A stretch of 42,096 nt of DNA from Bacillota bacterium (lineage in GTDB: Bacteria; Bacillota; Dethiobacteria; DTU022; UBA8154). Below the pieces are notes generated by a model. That model was not told the origin of the DNA and did no database searches. It was given only the letters and a program-made list of their open reading frames with translations. Positions within the stretch are counted from its first letter, which is position 1; each line of letters begins with the position of its first letter. Below, piece by piece: positions 1 to 9,063 of the stretch. The stretch spans positions 1 to 42,096 of the forward strand of contig JAAZMP010000106.1 in assembly GCA_012798755.1 (NCBI GenBank). The letters run 5' to 3'. The position numbers were made by a program, and so were the translations under genes.

Positions 1-739
1 CTTCAAAAAGTCCTTTTCCGGTCACGCCCCCCGAGCCGACAGCGATCATTGACTGCTTCAATTGATAGCCGAAGTTGAGCGGGTCCAGCTCCGGGTTTAA
101 AAAAACTATAAGACGCATTTTTTGGTATGGCAGCAGGCGGGTCCATAGAAGCGGAAAAACTGCCAGGCCGGCACCCAGAAAAATTGCAAGATTTTTCCAA
201 GGCACCCCCGACATGTAGAGCATAGCAAAAAAAATAATTATAAATACCAGCGACGTGCCCAAATCAGGCTGCAAAGCAATTAGAAGTATAGGAACCGCAA
301 CGTAAAATAAAAAAATGCAGGAGGTAAAAAAGTCTTTAAGTTTGTCCCCATAATCCGTCAGAAGGCGCGCCAAGGCAATGATTATTACTATTTTGGCGAG
401 TTCTGAAGGTTGAAAGTCAAATATCTCCAAGTCTATCCAGCGATAAGCTCCGCCAGCCTCCCTGCCCACAAAAAGAACGGCTATTAAAAAAACAAGGTTG
501 CCCGCATATATATACCAGCACCAGTTGTACAGGTTGACATAATCTACGCTGATTACCAAAAGAATAGCCGCCAGCCCCATAGCAATCCAGACAAGCTGTT
601 TTTTGACAAAAACATTGAAATCGACAGAATTTGCTTCCTGTGTGGCACTGCCAATGATCAGTAAACCATAGGCACAGATAACAAGCATAATTAACAATAG
701 CTGCCAATCAAAATTTTTTAGAAGCCGGCGATCGAACAT
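1..739 (-). CDS. rodA: Rod shape-determining protein RodA (SEDS glycosyltransferase), 3' end cut by window edge
   Basis: RodA is the SEDS-family peptidoglycan glycosyltransferase that polymerises lipid II together with PBP2 for side-wall synthesis. The reading frame is open from ATG at 739 to the window edge, giving about 246 N-terminal residues of a family of roughly 370-400. The protein begins MFDRRLLKNFDW and shows successive hydrophobic segments. SEDS signature stretches are present: GGAYRWI, FQPSELAKI and LQPDLGTSLVF. A GGGGG ribosome binding site sits five bases before the ATG, and the PBP2 stop is only about 11 bases upstream, so the two are co-transcribed. It is the last visible gene of the mreBCD-PBP2-rodA operon. 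The RodA call over FtsW/SpoVE rests on this operon context as well as the motifs. Confidence 0.94.
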   Translation of the reverse strand, partial: MFDRRLLKNFDWQLLLIMLVICAYGLLIIGSATQEANSVDFNVFVKKQLVWIAMGLAAILLVISVDYVNLYNWCWYIYAGNLVFLIAVLFVGREAGGAYRWIDLEIFDFQPSELAKIVIIIALARLLTDYGDKLKDFFTSCIFLFYVAVPILLIALQPDLGTSLVFIIIFFAMLYMSGVPWKNLAIFLGAGLAVFPLLWTRLLPYQKMRLIVFLNPELDPLNFGYQLKQSMIAVGSGGVTGKGLFE

Positions 740-750
740 TTTTTCCCCCG

Positions 751-2550
751 CTATTCTTGAATATGAAAATACTCTTCCAAAATTTTTCGCGCTACGGGAA
801 TAGCCGTATTTACTTTTGATTCCCCGTGTTTAATAAAAACAGCCAAGGCTATCTCCGGTTCTTCCAATGGAGCATAGGCAACAAACAGGGTATGGGAAGG
901 GAGCATCCCACCCCCGCCGGCAACCTGGGCCGTGCCGGTTTTTCCCGCCACCCTGATGGGGAAATCCGCCAAACGCGCCCCAGTTCCCCCCGGCATGGTA
1001 ACCCGCGACATGCCCTGCCGGACAATATCCCAATTGGAGCTGTCTACCTCCATGACATGAAGGGTTTCCGGCTCAGCAATCATCTTTACAGTGCCTTGGC
1101 TATCAACAATCTTTTGTACAAGGTAGGGACGATAACGGATGCCCCCGTTTGCAATCATGGCCACATAGTTGGCCAGCTGCAGAGGCGTAATGCTGTGGAA
1201 CCCTTGACCAATAGCTGCATCCATAGTTTCCGCAGGGTACCAAGGGTCCGAGGAAATAGTGCTTTTAAATTCACGGCTGGCCACTGTTCCTTGCTTTTCA
1301 CCGAAAATATCCGTCAGACCTACCGGGCTGCCAAAACCAAATTCCCGGCAATAATGAGCCAGGTTGTCAATACCAACCCGCAAACCCATTTCATAGAAAA
1401 AGATGTTGCAGGATTTTTGCAGCGCTTCGAAAATATTTAAACCCCCGTGTGCCGTGCCCCGGTAGCAAGACTTGGTTGCCCCATAGCGTCTGATGGATCC
1501 CCCGCAGTATACCCTTCCTCCTGCAGTTATTTCTCCCTCTTGCAGCGCAGCAATCGCTGTAACCATCTTAAAGGTCGAACCGATAGGATAGTGTTCCTCT
1601 ATGGCTTTGTTTACCAAAGGGCGCCGTAGATCTTCCCTTAATTCAGGAAAATCCAAGCTGAACGTGTTGGGGTCGTATGAGGGGACGCTCGCCATCGTCA
1701 AAATAGCGCCGCTGCGGGGATCCAGCACCACCGCAACTGCTTCTCCGGCATATCCATTGCCTTCATCCCATAGCTCCTGTACAGTTTCATGCAAAGCCTC
1801 TTCCGCAACTTGCTGTAGCTGAAAATCTATGGTTAAATACAGCGCATCCCCGGGATTTGGTTCTACTCTTTCAAATTCCCTTATAGCTTGGCCGGTAGAA
1901 TTTACCTCTACCTGGATACCCCCATCATCTCCTCTTAAGTATGGTTCCCAGGCCATTTCTATTCCCGCCTGCCCTACCAGATCACCAAAACCATACTCGT
2001 ATCCTGCTTCCTTCCATTGTTCCTCCACTCGTTCAGGTATAGCGCCCTCGCCCATATAGCCGAGTATATGCGAGGCAAAATTTCCATGAACAAAATTCCT
2101 GATTGGCTGCACCTCGATCAAAACACCGGGCAGTTCTATGCGTCTTTCGGCAATTTTGGAAATCGTTTCTATGCTGACATCTGTTTTCAAGCGAATAGGC
2201 AGATAGCGGCGGTAAAATTGGGAATCAATTTTATCCGTTATTTCGTCCGTTTCCATCTCTAAAAGCCTGCTCAGGTATAAAATAGTTTCCCGGTCATAGC
2301 CACTGCCGAGATCTACTAAAGAAACGGTAAAACCCGGCCTGTTGGTAACAAGCTGCCGACCGTCCCTGTCAAATATTTCTCCCCGCGGCGCGGTAACAGG
2401 CAAAATCCGCAAGCGGTTTTTTTCAGCCCTTCCCCAATAATGTTCGTATTGAAATATCTGCAGGTAAGCCAGCCGGGCAGAAAGAACAATAAAAATAAAT
2501 ACAACTATGGAGATAAAAATCCTTGTTCTTTTCAGCATTTTTTTATCCAT
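751..2550 (-). CDS. mrdA: Penicillin-binding protein 2 (elongasome D,D-transpeptidase)
   Basis: Class B PBP of 599 residues that cross-links peptidoglycan during cell elongation, partnered by RodA. A single N-terminal membrane anchor spans about residues 10-30, followed by the dimerisation/pedestal domain (APRGEIFDRDG at about 54-64) and a C-terminal transpeptidase. All three active-site motifs are present: S325-T-F-K328 (SxxK, nucleophile S325), S380-C-N (SxN) and K537-T-G. Length is normal for the family (about 600-700). The ATG at 2550 has GAGGG about ten bases upstream. It lies between mreD and rodA in one operon, which argues for the elongation-specific PBP2 rather than the division PBP3 or a sporulation SpoVD. 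The symbol pbpA is also used for this protein. Confidence 0.95.
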   Translation of the reverse strand: MDKKMLKRTRIFISIVVFIFIVLSARLAYLQIFQYEHYWGRAEKNRLRILPVTAPRGEIFDRDGRQLVTNRPGFTVSLVDLGSGYDRETILYLSRLLEMETDEITDKIDSQFYRRYLPIRLKTDVSIETISKIAERRIELPGVLIEVQPIRNFVHGNFASHILGYMGEGAIPERVEEQWKEAGYEYGFGDLVGQAGIEMAWEPYLRGDDGGIQVEVNSTGQAIREFERVEPNPGDALYLTIDFQLQQVAEEALHETVQELWDEGNGYAGEAVAVVLDPRSGAILTMASVPSYDPNTFSLDFPELREDLRRPLVNKAIEEHYPIGSTFKMVTAIAALQEGEITAGGRVYCGGSIRRYGATKSCYRGTAHGGLNIFEALQKSCNIFFYEMGLRVGIDNLAHYCREFGFGSPVGLTDIFGEKQGTVASREFKSTISSDPWYPAETMDAAIGQGFHSITPLQLANYVAMIANGGIRYRPYLVQKIVDSQGTVKMIAEPETLHVMEVDSSNWDIVRQGMSRVTMPGGTGARLADFPIRVAGKTGTAQVAGGGGMLPSHTLFVAYAPLEEPEIALAVFIKHGESKVNTAIPVARKILEEYFHIQE

Positions 2551-2592
2551 AATGCTCAGCCCTCACTTAACCCTGTTAAATATTTGCTTAAA

Positions 2593-3150
2593 CTATTTGA
2601 AAGAGGGATAAAAATATTTTTTTTGTTCAGCTCTGTAAAACAAGGGATAAAATAACATCGTCAAAACAAAGTGGTAAATAGCCCTGGGCAAAAAAAGAGT
2701 TTCTAAGGCTACGAAGAGATCGACTGTATTTCCCCAAAAAAATGCTGTGAGGTAAAAGACGATGATTTCATGTGCGAAGGTAACGAAAAAAGCTGTTAGC
2801 ATGGGGCCGATAAGTTGATCCCGATAGACTTCGTGCGATGTTAAACCGGCAAGCAAGCCGGCAATCATCTTAGCAAGACAAAAAAATCCGATAGCAGGGC
2901 CAAAAAGTATATCCTGAAGCAAGCCGGCCATCAAACCAACAACGAGGGCTCTTTTTTCGCCCCATAAAAACGCCAGGCAGATGACTATGATCAAAAGCAA
3001 ATCAGGTATAATCCCATCCAAAATAAAAAACGTCAGCAAGGAACCTTGAATAACCAGTGCTATAATGATGATAAAAAAAACAATCAGGTAAAGAATAAAG
3101 CTCTTTTTATTCCCCAGAAGGGTCCACCTCCTGAACTTCTTCTTCGTCAT
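2593..3150 (-). CDS. mreD: Rod shape-determining protein MreD
   Basis: Small polytopic membrane protein of the elongasome. About 170-185 residues with some five hydrophobic segments, consistent with MreD: ILYLIVFFIIIIAL, LLLIIVICLAFLWG, then LMAGLLQDILFG, a MreD-typical motif. The frame stays open well upstream inside mreC, so the start must be chosen. The first usable ATG is 3150, overlapping mreC by 44 bases with no clear ribosome binding site. A strong AGGAGG lies just inside the mreC end, nine bases before an in-frame CTG at 3117. Translation may therefore start at CTG 3117, giving a more typical short N-terminus (GNKKSFILY). Identity is secure from position between mreC and PBP2 and from the membrane profile; only the start is uncertain. 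Confidence 0.85.
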   Translation of the reverse strand: MTKKKFRRWTLLGNKKSFILYLIVFFIIIIALVIQGSLLTFFILDGIIPDLLLIIVICLAFLWGEKRALVVGLMAGLLQDILFGPAIGFFCLAKMIAGLLAGLTSHEVYRDQLIGPMLTAFFVTFAHEIIVFYLTAFFWGNTVDLFVALETLFLPRAIYHFVLTMLFYPLFYRAEQKKYFYPSFK

Positions 3151-4036
3151 CGTCACCGTCAGTATGGTTTTCTGCATAATCTTTTTCCAGGGTCTCTTTT
3201 TCAGCTGGAAATTCGAGTACAATAAATACTTCTTCCAAGCGGTCGAAATTGGTAGCGGGAATAACAATAGCTTGCTGCAGCAAGCCATATTGATCTTTGC
3301 CGGTTTCCAACACGTAGCCGATGACCAACCCCTTGGGAAAGATTCCTCCCAAACCTGAGGAAATAACGGTATCACCGGGCTGAATATTAGCTTCAGGGGG
3401 CAGGTTCGTTAACCTTAGGTAGCCGGTTTTTTCGGTATAACCTTCCACTATACCTATAAATCCCGGTTCACGGGAACGTTGGACCAGTGCTCCCACCGCC
3501 CGGCGTGAATCCGTAAGCATCAGCACCTGTGAAGAACCCTTGGAGACAAACATGATATTGCCAACCAGACCTTGGGCAGTCACCACGGCCATGTCCTTTT
3601 TTACCCCATCGGCATACCCTTTGTTGATAGTGATTGTCTCAAACCAATGGCTGGGATCCCTGGCAATGACTTCTGCGGGCAATAAGGAATATTCTGTACG
3701 CACTTTAAAGTCCAGCATTTCCCTTAGCCGATGGTTTTCTTTTTGCAGTTCAAGCAGCTGATGGCGGATGTTATCTTCGGCTGCAAGCCGGGTTTTAAGT
3801 TCCTTGTTTTCTTGCAGCACCCTTTCATAATCTACAATTCCCTGGAAAAAAGTAGCCGTCTTCATACTCAACTGGGAAAAAAACCCTTGCACAGGGGCCA
3901 GACCCGTCATAATCAGATCTTCGGCAAAGGTATAATGTGAACGAAATTTTCCGGTAAAAAAAATTAAGGAAAGCAATAAGATAATTAAACCTATAATCCC
4001 CAAAACTCTCCGGGTCGTTTGGTTCAACCTTAACAC
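3107..4036 (-). CDS. mreC: Rod shape-determining protein MreC
   Basis: Bitopic elongasome scaffold that links cytoplasmic MreB to the external PBP2. 309 residues: short cytoplasmic N-terminus, one transmembrane segment at about 11-29 (VLGIIGLIILLLSLIFF), a coiled coil at about 66-112 rich in Glu/Leu (YERVLQENKELKTRLAAED), then the beta-rich MreC domain with motifs AEVIARDP and INKGYADGVKKDMAVV. The C-terminus is very acidic (DGDDDEEEVQEVD). The start is GTG 4036 as given, but a TTG at 4027 sits eight bases after TGGAG and is equally plausible. It follows mreB by about 16 bases and overlaps mreD. Confidence 0.95.
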   Translation of the reverse strand: MLRLNQTTRRVLGIIGLIILLLSLIFFTGKFRSHYTFAEDLIMTGLAPVQGFFSQLSMKTATFFQGIVDYERVLQENKELKTRLAAEDNIRHQLLELQKENHRLREMLDFKVRTEYSLLPAEVIARDPSHWFETITINKGYADGVKKDMAVVTAQGLVGNIMFVSKGSSQVLMLTDSRRAVGALVQRSREPGFIGIVEGYTEKTGYLRLTNLPPEANIQPGDTVISSGLGGIFPKGLVIGYVLETGKDQYGLLQQAIVIPATNFDRLEEVFIVLEFPAEKETLEKDYAENHTDGDDDEEEVQEVDPSGE

Positions 4037-4052
4037 TCCACGTTCGTTTAGT

Positions 4053-5087
4053 TTAATAGGATCGGTAGGGTGTAACAGAAACCATTTTTATTAGATCTAT
4101 AGCTGAAAGCGCTTTCCCCGCCCCCAAAACAACACAATCAAGAGGGTCTTCTGCCAAATAAACGGGCATACCCGTTTCTTCAGCGATCAGTTTGTCTAAG
4201 CCTTTCAAAAGAGAACCTCCCCCGGTCATAACAATGCCTTTTTCCATTATATCCGCAGCCAGTTCAGGAGGAGTCCTTTCCAACGTAACTTTGATCGTAT
4301 CCAAAATAGACATGACCGGTTCGGCAAGGGCAGATTCTATCTCCCAGGAACTAATCGTCAGCAATTTCGGCAACCCGGTAACGAGATCTCTTCCCCTGAC
4401 CTCCATTGGTTCCTCTTCCGCCATGCGGAAAGCAGAGCCAATATTGATTTTAATTTCTTCGGCAGTACGTTCGCCAATCATTAAATTATAAGTTTTTTTA
4501 ATGTAATTAGTGATGGATTCATCCATTTCATCCCCGCCGACACGTATGGATTTGCTGGTAACAACACCACCTAAAGAAATGACAGCAACTTCAGAGGTAC
4601 CGCCGCCAACATCTACAATCATGCTACCCGTAGGTTCTTCTACCGGCAAGCCTGCACCGATAGCAGCAGCCATGGGTTCTTCAATAAGGAAGGCTTCCTT
4701 AGCCCCGGCCTGTTTTGTAGCATCCAAAACAGCCCTTTTTTCTACCTCTGTAACGCCGGAGGGGACACAGACCACAACGTGGGGCAGAAATAAAGTCCGC
4801 CGGCGGTAAGATTTGGCAATAAAATGCTTGAGCATAATTTGCGTTACATCAAAGTCAGCAATGACCCCGTCTTTCATCGGCCTTATGGCCACAATATTTC
4901 CCGGGGTACGCCCTATCATCTTCTTGGCCTCCTCACCCACGGCTAATATGGTACCATTATCCCTGCGTATGGCAACCACCGAGGGTTCCTGCATCACAAT
5001 TCCCTTCCCTTTTACATACACCAACGTATTGGCTGTGCCCAAATCTATACCGATATTCCTGGAAAAAACCTTGGTAAAAAATGCCAT
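4053..5087 (-). CDS. mreB: Rod shape-determining protein MreB (actin homologue)
   Basis: Bacterial actin that polymerises under the membrane and guides side-wall synthesis. 344 residues, the usual length. ATP-binding motifs of the actin/Hsp70 fold are visible: phosphate 1 ([15 protein letters not shown], about 11-25), connect 1, phosphate 2 ([18 protein letters not shown]) and the adenosine motif ([15 protein letters not shown]). An N-terminal amphipathic stretch (MAFFTKVF) fits membrane attachment. The ATG at 5087 has AAAGGAG upstream. It heads the mreBCD-PBP2-rodA operon behind its own promoter at 5131-5160. A paralogue such as Mbl is possible, but linkage to mreCD favours MreB proper. Confidence 0.97.
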   Translation of the reverse strand: MAFFTKVFSRNIGIDLGTANTLVYVKGKGIVMQEPSVVAIRRDNGTILAVGEEAKKMIGRTPGNIVAIRPMKDGVIADFDVTQIMLKHFIAKSYRRRTLFLPHVVVCVPSGVTEVEKRAVLDATKQAGAKEAFLIEEPMAAAIGAGLPVEEPTGSMIVDVGGGTSEVAVISLGGVVTSKSIRVGGDEMDESITNYIKKTYNLMIGERTAEEIKINIGSAFRMAEEEPMEVRGRDLVTGLPKLLTISSWEIESALAEPVMSILDTIKVTLERTPPELAADIMEKGIVMTGGGSLLKGLDKLIAEETGMPVYLAEDPLDCVVLGAGKALSAIDLIKMVSVTPYRSY

Positions 5088-5130
5088 CTGCGGCTTTCTC
5101 CTTTCTGTTCACCAAATTTTGCCTTCTTGA

Positions 5131-5160
5131 ATTATATCAGCCCTTTTAGGATTGTAACAA
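5131..5160 (-). promoter_or_regulatory. Promoter of the mreBCD-PBP2-rodA operon
   Basis: On the minus strand, -35 TTGTTA (5155-5160) and consensus -10 TATAAT (5131-5136) are separated by 18 bases. A TG precedes the -10 by one base (extended -10). It lies about 44 bases upstream of the mreB ATG, in the gap after radC. Confidence 0.7.
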
Positions 5161-5200
5161 CAAGTATTTTTTCCCATAAACAATACCTTAGACCTCCATT

Positions 5201-5878
5201 TTAATCCATAAAACCTTTTTCTTTAAAGCTTATATACTCCCCTTCCCCGACGATAATGTGGTCCAATACAGCTATACCCAGGATCTTTCCGGCTTCCACC
5301 AGTCTTTCTGTAATTTCAAAATCTTCCCGGCTGGGGGAAGGATCGCCGCTGGGATGGTTATGTACTAAAATCACGGAAGCTGCACTTTTCCGTATCGGAA
5401 GATTGAATATCTCTCTGGGGTGTACGATGGTTGAATTAAGGCTCCCTACAGAAATATCTTCCACGGAAATAACCTGGTTCTTCGTATTCAAAAGAACAAT
5501 TTTAAAATATTCTTTGCGGTAATAACGCATTTCTTCCATTAGAAAATCAGCAACTTCACGGGGAGAACTCAAGGAGTGGCCCTTGGGACGTAAAGAGGAT
5601 GTCATACGCCGCCCCAGTTCCAAAGCTGCTTTGATCTGAACAGCTTTAGCCAGGCCGATGCCTTTGGTTTCTTGCAGTTCCTCCAGGGTAAAATCGGGCA
5701 AAAAACGCAAACCACCGGCCCGGGAAATGATTCTTTCTGCAAGATGCAGCGCTGTTTCTTCACGATAGCCTGTCCTTATAATAATAGCCAGAAGCTCCGC
5801 ATTGGATAGTTTTCGGGCTCCTAATTCCTTCATTCTCTCCCGAGGGCGCTCCTCGGAAGGCAGGTCCTTAATCGTCAA
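5201..5878 (-). CDS. radC: RadC family JAB/MPN-domain protein
   Basis: Protein of 225 residues with an N-terminal helix-hairpin-helix region (about 1-100, including LEELQETKGIGLAKAVQIKAALELG) and a C-terminal JAB1/MPN-type metal-binding domain with the signature HNHPSGDPSPSRED. The historical link to DNA repair is weak and the cellular role is unsettled. Genes of this family commonly sit beside maf and mreB in Firmicutes, as here. The start is a TTG at 5878. A GAGGAGGGG stretch lies about 21 bases upstream, too far for ideal initiation, so the exact start is not firm. Confidence 0.93.
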   Translation of the reverse strand: MTIKDLPSEERPRERMKELGARKLSNAELLAIIIRTGYREETALHLAERIISRAGGLRFLPDFTLEELQETKGIGLAKAVQIKAALELGRRMTSSLRPKGHSLSSPREVADFLMEEMRYYRKEYFKIVLLNTKNQVISVEDISVGSLNSTIVHPREIFNLPIRKSAASVILVHNHPSGDPSPSREDFEITERLVEAGKILGIAVLDHIIVGEGEYISFKEKGFMD

Positions 5879-5933
5879 TTTTTTTTCCGCTTTGATCCCC
5901 TCCTCACAACAAATCCCTAAACTTATTTAAAAA

Positions 5934-6494
5934 TTACCAGATCGCATAATTCCATTCCTCAAGCATTGCGACAGTCTTTTGCAGGGGCAACCCGACTACA
6001 TTAAAAAAACATCCATCTACCTTTTGCACAAAAACAGCGCCTTTTCCTTGAACAGCATATGACCCGGCCTTATCAAAAGGTTCCCCTGAGGCAATATAGG
6101 CGTCAATTTCTTTTTCTGCCAGGGGCTTCATCCAAACCATGGTTTCTTCCCGTGCTGTCATCTCCCGCGTTTTATGCACCAAAGCAACTCCTGTAACAAC
6201 CTTATGAGGCTTGCCGCTTAAGGCCGCCAGCATAAAGCGTGCTTCCTGTTCATCTTGCGGTTTGCCCAGCACTTCGCCGTTGCAGACTACAAGCGTATCA
6301 GCCCCCAACACCAGGCTTTCCGGATACCTTTTGCCGACTTCGCGGGCTTTTCCTAAAGCGATAGCCTCCACCTGATCATCATTGCAGACAACCGGTTCTT
6401 TATAACAACTTTCGATTATTCTAAAATCAACACCGATTTGTTTAAGCAAAGCAGCGCGACGCGGTGAAGCAGAAGCCAGGATCAAAGAGTTCAA
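5934..6494 (-). CDS. maf: Maf-like nucleoside triphosphate pyrophosphatase
   Basis: House-cleaning nucleotide pyrophosphatase that hydrolyses non-canonical or excess nucleoside triphosphates (dTTP/UTP type in most members) to monophosphates; historically called a septum-formation inhibitor. About 186 residues. The diagnostic N-terminus LILASASPRRAALLKQIG and the later motif VLGADTLVVCNGEVLGKP are present, as is the ...FDKAGSYAVQGKGAVFVQKVDGCFFNVVGLPL block. Start chosen at TTG 6494 because GGGGG lies about eight bases upstream; the frame is also open to a TTG at 6512 with no ribosome binding site. It stands first in the maf-radC-mre order. Confidence 0.94.
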   Translation of the reverse strand: MNSLILASASPRRAALLKQIGVDFRIIESCYKEPVVCNDDQVEAIALGKAREVGKRYPESLVLGADTLVVCNGEVLGKPQDEQEARFMLAALSGKPHKVVTGVALVHKTREMTAREETMVWMKPLAEKEIDAYIASGEPFDKAGSYAVQGKGAVFVQKVDGCFFNVVGLPLQKTVAMLEEWNYAIW

Positions 6495-6619
6495 GTCGAC
6501 AGCCCCCAACAAAAAGTAATAAAAATAGCAACCTTACATATAACCAAAAACCGGCAACAGTAGAGCGTTTCCGGGATGAAGCAGGGCCGGGCAATAGGTG
6601 ATCTGCCTATCCGCGCCCT

Positions 6620-7156
6620 CTAAAAAGTGGCACGGACACGAGCGGCAACCTGCTTAAGGTAGATCACTGCTAAACCTGTAAAAAAACCTGTTGGAACAGC
6701 TAAAAACAGTAAAAACGGGAGATAACCCCTGAAAAGAATAAAATTTTGTACCAAAACAGAGGCAAGTCCCAACTGAACTATGTTAAAGGTCACTGCTCCG
6801 GCCATGCTTACAGAAACCAAGGATATTTTTTTATCTTTGTACAAATTCATAAACAACGCCATGGCCAGACAGCTCAATACTGCGCCGCTGAAGCTAAGGT
6901 AAAAACCAAACCCCATAAAAGTACCGATCAAAAGACTGCCAATTATGCTGCGCAAAGAAGCTACAACCAGAGCACTGCGGTAGCCATATAAAACAAGGGC
7001 AAACAGCGTTATGATATTAGCCAAACCCAATTTTACACCTGGAACGGGGATAGGAACGGGGATGGCTGCCTCTGCAGTATGCACTGCTACAGCAAAAGCA
7101 GTCAGCAAAGAAAGGTACACAATTCTAAAGGTAGGCGCTGTACTTGCGCTTTTCAT
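6620..7156 (-). CDS. Gx transporter family / heptaprenyl diphosphate synthase component I-like membrane protein
   Basis: Integral membrane protein of 178 residues with five or six hydrophobic segments, resembling the family named heptaprenyl diphosphate synthase component I or Gx transporter (ECF S-component-like fold). Landmarks are the proline-rich AAIPVPIPVPGVKLGLANIITLFAL stretch split across about residues 30-55 and SLLIGTFMGFGFYLSFSGA. Its start overlaps the end of the apbE gene by four bases, so the two are translationally coupled. Such genes commonly accompany apbE and rnf/FMN-binding genes, which suggests a role in supplying a small molecule or prenyl moiety for redox proteins. The substrate is unknown and I do not assign one. 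Confidence 0.8.
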   Translation of the reverse strand: MKSASTAPTFRIVYLSLLTAFAVAVHTAEAAIPVPIPVPGVKLGLANIITLFALVLYGYRSALVVASLRSIIGSLLIGTFMGFGFYLSFSGAVLSCLAMALFMNLYKDKKISLVSVSMAGAVTFNIVQLGLASVLVQNFILFRGYLPFLLFLAVPTGFFTGLAVIYLKQVAARVRATF

Positions 7157-8175
7157 TTGGACATCACCGTAATATTATCTTTCAAACCGGTGCTTACCTG
7201 TACTTCCCCCTGGTTATCTATTATAACACCTTCAACACCCTCAAGGCTTTCCAATAACTGCATGCCTTCCTGCTTACCAAGGATAAAAGTTGCTGTAGCC
7301 AAGGCATCAGCCCACGCTGCATCAGGTGCTACGACAGTTACACCGGCGACTTTTTTTCCCGGTACTCCCTTTTTGGGATCGAGGATATGGTGATAGATTT
7401 CCCCGTCTTCCTCAAAATACCGTTCATAACCCCCCGAAGTAGCCACGCATCCTTTTTCAATTTCTAAAACTGCTGCCCAGCTTTGCGGATCATGGGGGGA
7501 TTGGATAGCAATCGTCCATTTTTCCCCGGAGGGTTTATTTCTGGGAATGCTGATATCCCCGCCAGCATTTATGAACATAGCCTTAAAGGGCATTTCTTTA
7601 ACCGCTTCTTGGCCCTGATCCACAATGTAACCTTTGGCTATGCCTCCCAGATCCAGTTTCATTCCCGGTTTGGTTAAAAAAATTGTGGAGCTGTTTTCGT
7701 CTATTTTTACCGCCTTATAATCCACTAAAGGCAGAACCTTGTTAATTTCTTCGGTAGACGGCACCCGGAGCTTTTCCGTACCCCAGCCCCATAATTCTAA
7801 AAGCGGGCCTACCGTTGGATCAAAGGCCCCCTTCGACAATTCAGCTATTTTCAGTGCCTTGCGCACTGCGTAAATCGTCTCGGATCTGACCTTTACAGGC
7901 GCGCGTCCGGCCGCCTCATTAATGCGGCTGACATCGCTTCCGGAAATATGCCCGCTCAATATTTTCTCCAGCTGTTCCATTTTGGAAACAGCTTTTTCCA
8001 TAACGAGTTTGGCCTGCTTTTTACTTGCACCGTGAACAACAATATCGACACTGGTATCCATAATAAATACCGTTTTTTGGTGAGGCCCACTGTTAGAACA
8101 ACCGACAGTGTTCAAGCTTATGAATGTGAGCAGCATTAAAAAGATGGAAATCTTATTATATATACTATCTTTCAT
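7153..8175 (-). CDS. apbE: FAD:protein FMN transferase (ApbE), copy 1
   Basis: Mg-dependent enzyme that moves FMN from FAD onto Thr/Ser of extracytoplasmic proteins such as RnfG and RnfD. 340 residues with a lipoprotein-type signal (hydrophobic 9-22, lipobox LNTVGC, lipidated Cys about 26). Family motifs include FDPTVGPLLELWGWG, KLDLGGIAKGYIVDQ, FINAGGDIS, ATSGGYERYF, YHHILDP and WADALATATFILG. It is downstream of, and on the same strand as, the rnf operon, whose RnfG and RnfD need flavinylation; this is its most likely job. A second, divergent ApbE lies at 22209-23342. A promoter is predicted at 8222-8250. Confidence 0.95.
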   Translation of the reverse strand: MKDSIYNKISIFLMLLTFISLNTVGCSNSGPHQKTVFIMDTSVDIVVHGASKKQAKLVMEKAVSKMEQLEKILSGHISGSDVSRINEAAGRAPVKVRSETIYAVRKALKIAELSKGAFDPTVGPLLELWGWGTEKLRVPSTEEINKVLPLVDYKAVKIDENSSTIFLTKPGMKLDLGGIAKGYIVDQGQEAVKEMPFKAMFINAGGDISIPRNKPSGEKWTIAIQSPHDPQSWAAVLEIEKGCVATSGGYERYFEEDGEIYHHILDPKKGVPGKKVAGVTVVAPDAAWADALATATFILGKQEGMQLLESLEGVEGVIIDNQGEVQVSTGLKDNITVMSK

Positions 8176-8221
8176 GATCTAGGCCTTCTCCAAGATGACC
8201 CTCTTTGGATCATCGTATAAT

Positions 8222-8250
8222 ATAGTAGCACTTTTATTTCCGTTAATCAA
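8222..8250 (-). promoter_or_regulatory. Candidate promoter for apbE copy 1
   Basis: Minus strand: -35 TTGATT (8245-8250), 17-base spacer, -10 TACTAT (8222-8227), about 45 bases before the apbE start. An overlapping AT-rich stretch could provide an alternative -10, so the exact register is uncertain. Confidence 0.45.
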
Positions 8251-8294
8251 GACACCCGGCCAATGGGTAAAGGCCATGATTTGCAGACTTGATT

Positions 8295-8780
8295 TCACCG
8301 TTCACGGTAAAAACGGCCGCTTTTGCCGCCTTCTTTTTCCAACAGGCAGATACGCCGGATTTCCATTTTTTTATCAACGGCCTTGCACATATCATATACC
8401 GTTAAAGCAGCTATGCTTACTGCAGTCAGCGCTTCCATTTCCACCCCCGTCCGGCCGTTGACTTTGACTGCAGCCTCCAGGAGCAAGCAGCTTTCTTCTT
8501 CCAAAAATCTAAATTCCAGATCCACCGCGCTGATCGGAAGAGGGTGGCACATGGGAATAAGCTCCGGGGTGCGCTTGGCAGCCATAACCCCCGCCACCTG
8601 AGCTACCCCAAGGACATCTCCTTTGGCCATTTCTCCTTCTTTTATTTTTTCCAGTGTTTCTTTTTTCATAAATACTTCAGCCTGCGCCCTGGCAAAACGC
8701 GAGGTTATTTTTTTCTCTGTCACATCGACCATACGGCCCCGGCCTTGTTTATTTAAATGTGTAAAATTATTGTCTGTCAA
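8295..8780 (-). CDS. moaC: Cyclic pyranopterin monophosphate synthase (MoaC)
   Basis: Second step of molybdenum cofactor synthesis: converts the MoaA product 3',8-cyclo-7,8-dihydro-GTP to cyclic pyranopterin monophosphate. About 161 residues, normal length. Diagnostic blocks are MVDVTEKKITSRFARA, IPMCHPLPIS (active-site region) and VNGRTGVEMEALTAVSIAALTVYDMCKAVDK. Start chosen at TTG 8780 because GGGAGGG lies about eight bases upstream; a GTG at 8789 overlaps that ribosome binding site. No other molybdopterin genes are in the window, so it is isolated from its pathway. It appears to be transcribed separately from the rnf genes, which end in the terminator at 8930-8975. Confidence 0.96.
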   Translation of the reverse strand: MTDNNFTHLNKQGRGRMVDVTEKKITSRFARAQAEVFMKKETLEKIKEGEMAKGDVLGVAQVAGVMAAKRTPELIPMCHPLPISAVDLEFRFLEEESCLLLEAAVKVNGRTGVEMEALTAVSIAALTVYDMCKAVDKKMEIRRICLLEKEGGKSGRFYRER

Positions 8781-8929
8781 TAAAAGCACCCTCCCTGTTT
8801 ATTGCCTTCATTATCAATTCTGCCGTTCAAGGGTAACACGGATGATCATATTCTCTTTATTTAGAGCAAATACCTTTGGAAGAAAGCCACTTTTATTATA
8901 ACAAAATTATTGGTTGTGCTGTGCGATAA

Positions 8930-8975
8930 ACAAAAATAAAAATAACCGGCAGGAAAGAAAACTCCCATGCCGGTT
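8930..8975 (-). terminator. Rho-independent terminator of the rnf operon
   Basis: On the minus strand a perfect 8-bp stem (AACCGGCA at 8968-8975, TGCCGGTT at 8944-8951) with a 16-base loop is followed by a T-rich run at about 8930-8943. It lies about 90 bases past the rnfB stop and before moaC, separating the two units. Confidence 0.75.
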
Positions 8976-9063
8976 GTAAAATCATAAAAAACGTACAGTA
9001 AAGCCGGGGATGTTAAGGCGGGTATAACACCTCAACAAGGTGATGCCCTTTTAAAAATGCTTG

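Noticed and set aside
826-1440. Long plus-strand frame (about 204 codons) opposite the PBP2 gene
   Set aside because: It is antisense to a well-motifed PBP2 and has no ribosome binding site or recognisable domain; a composition shadow.
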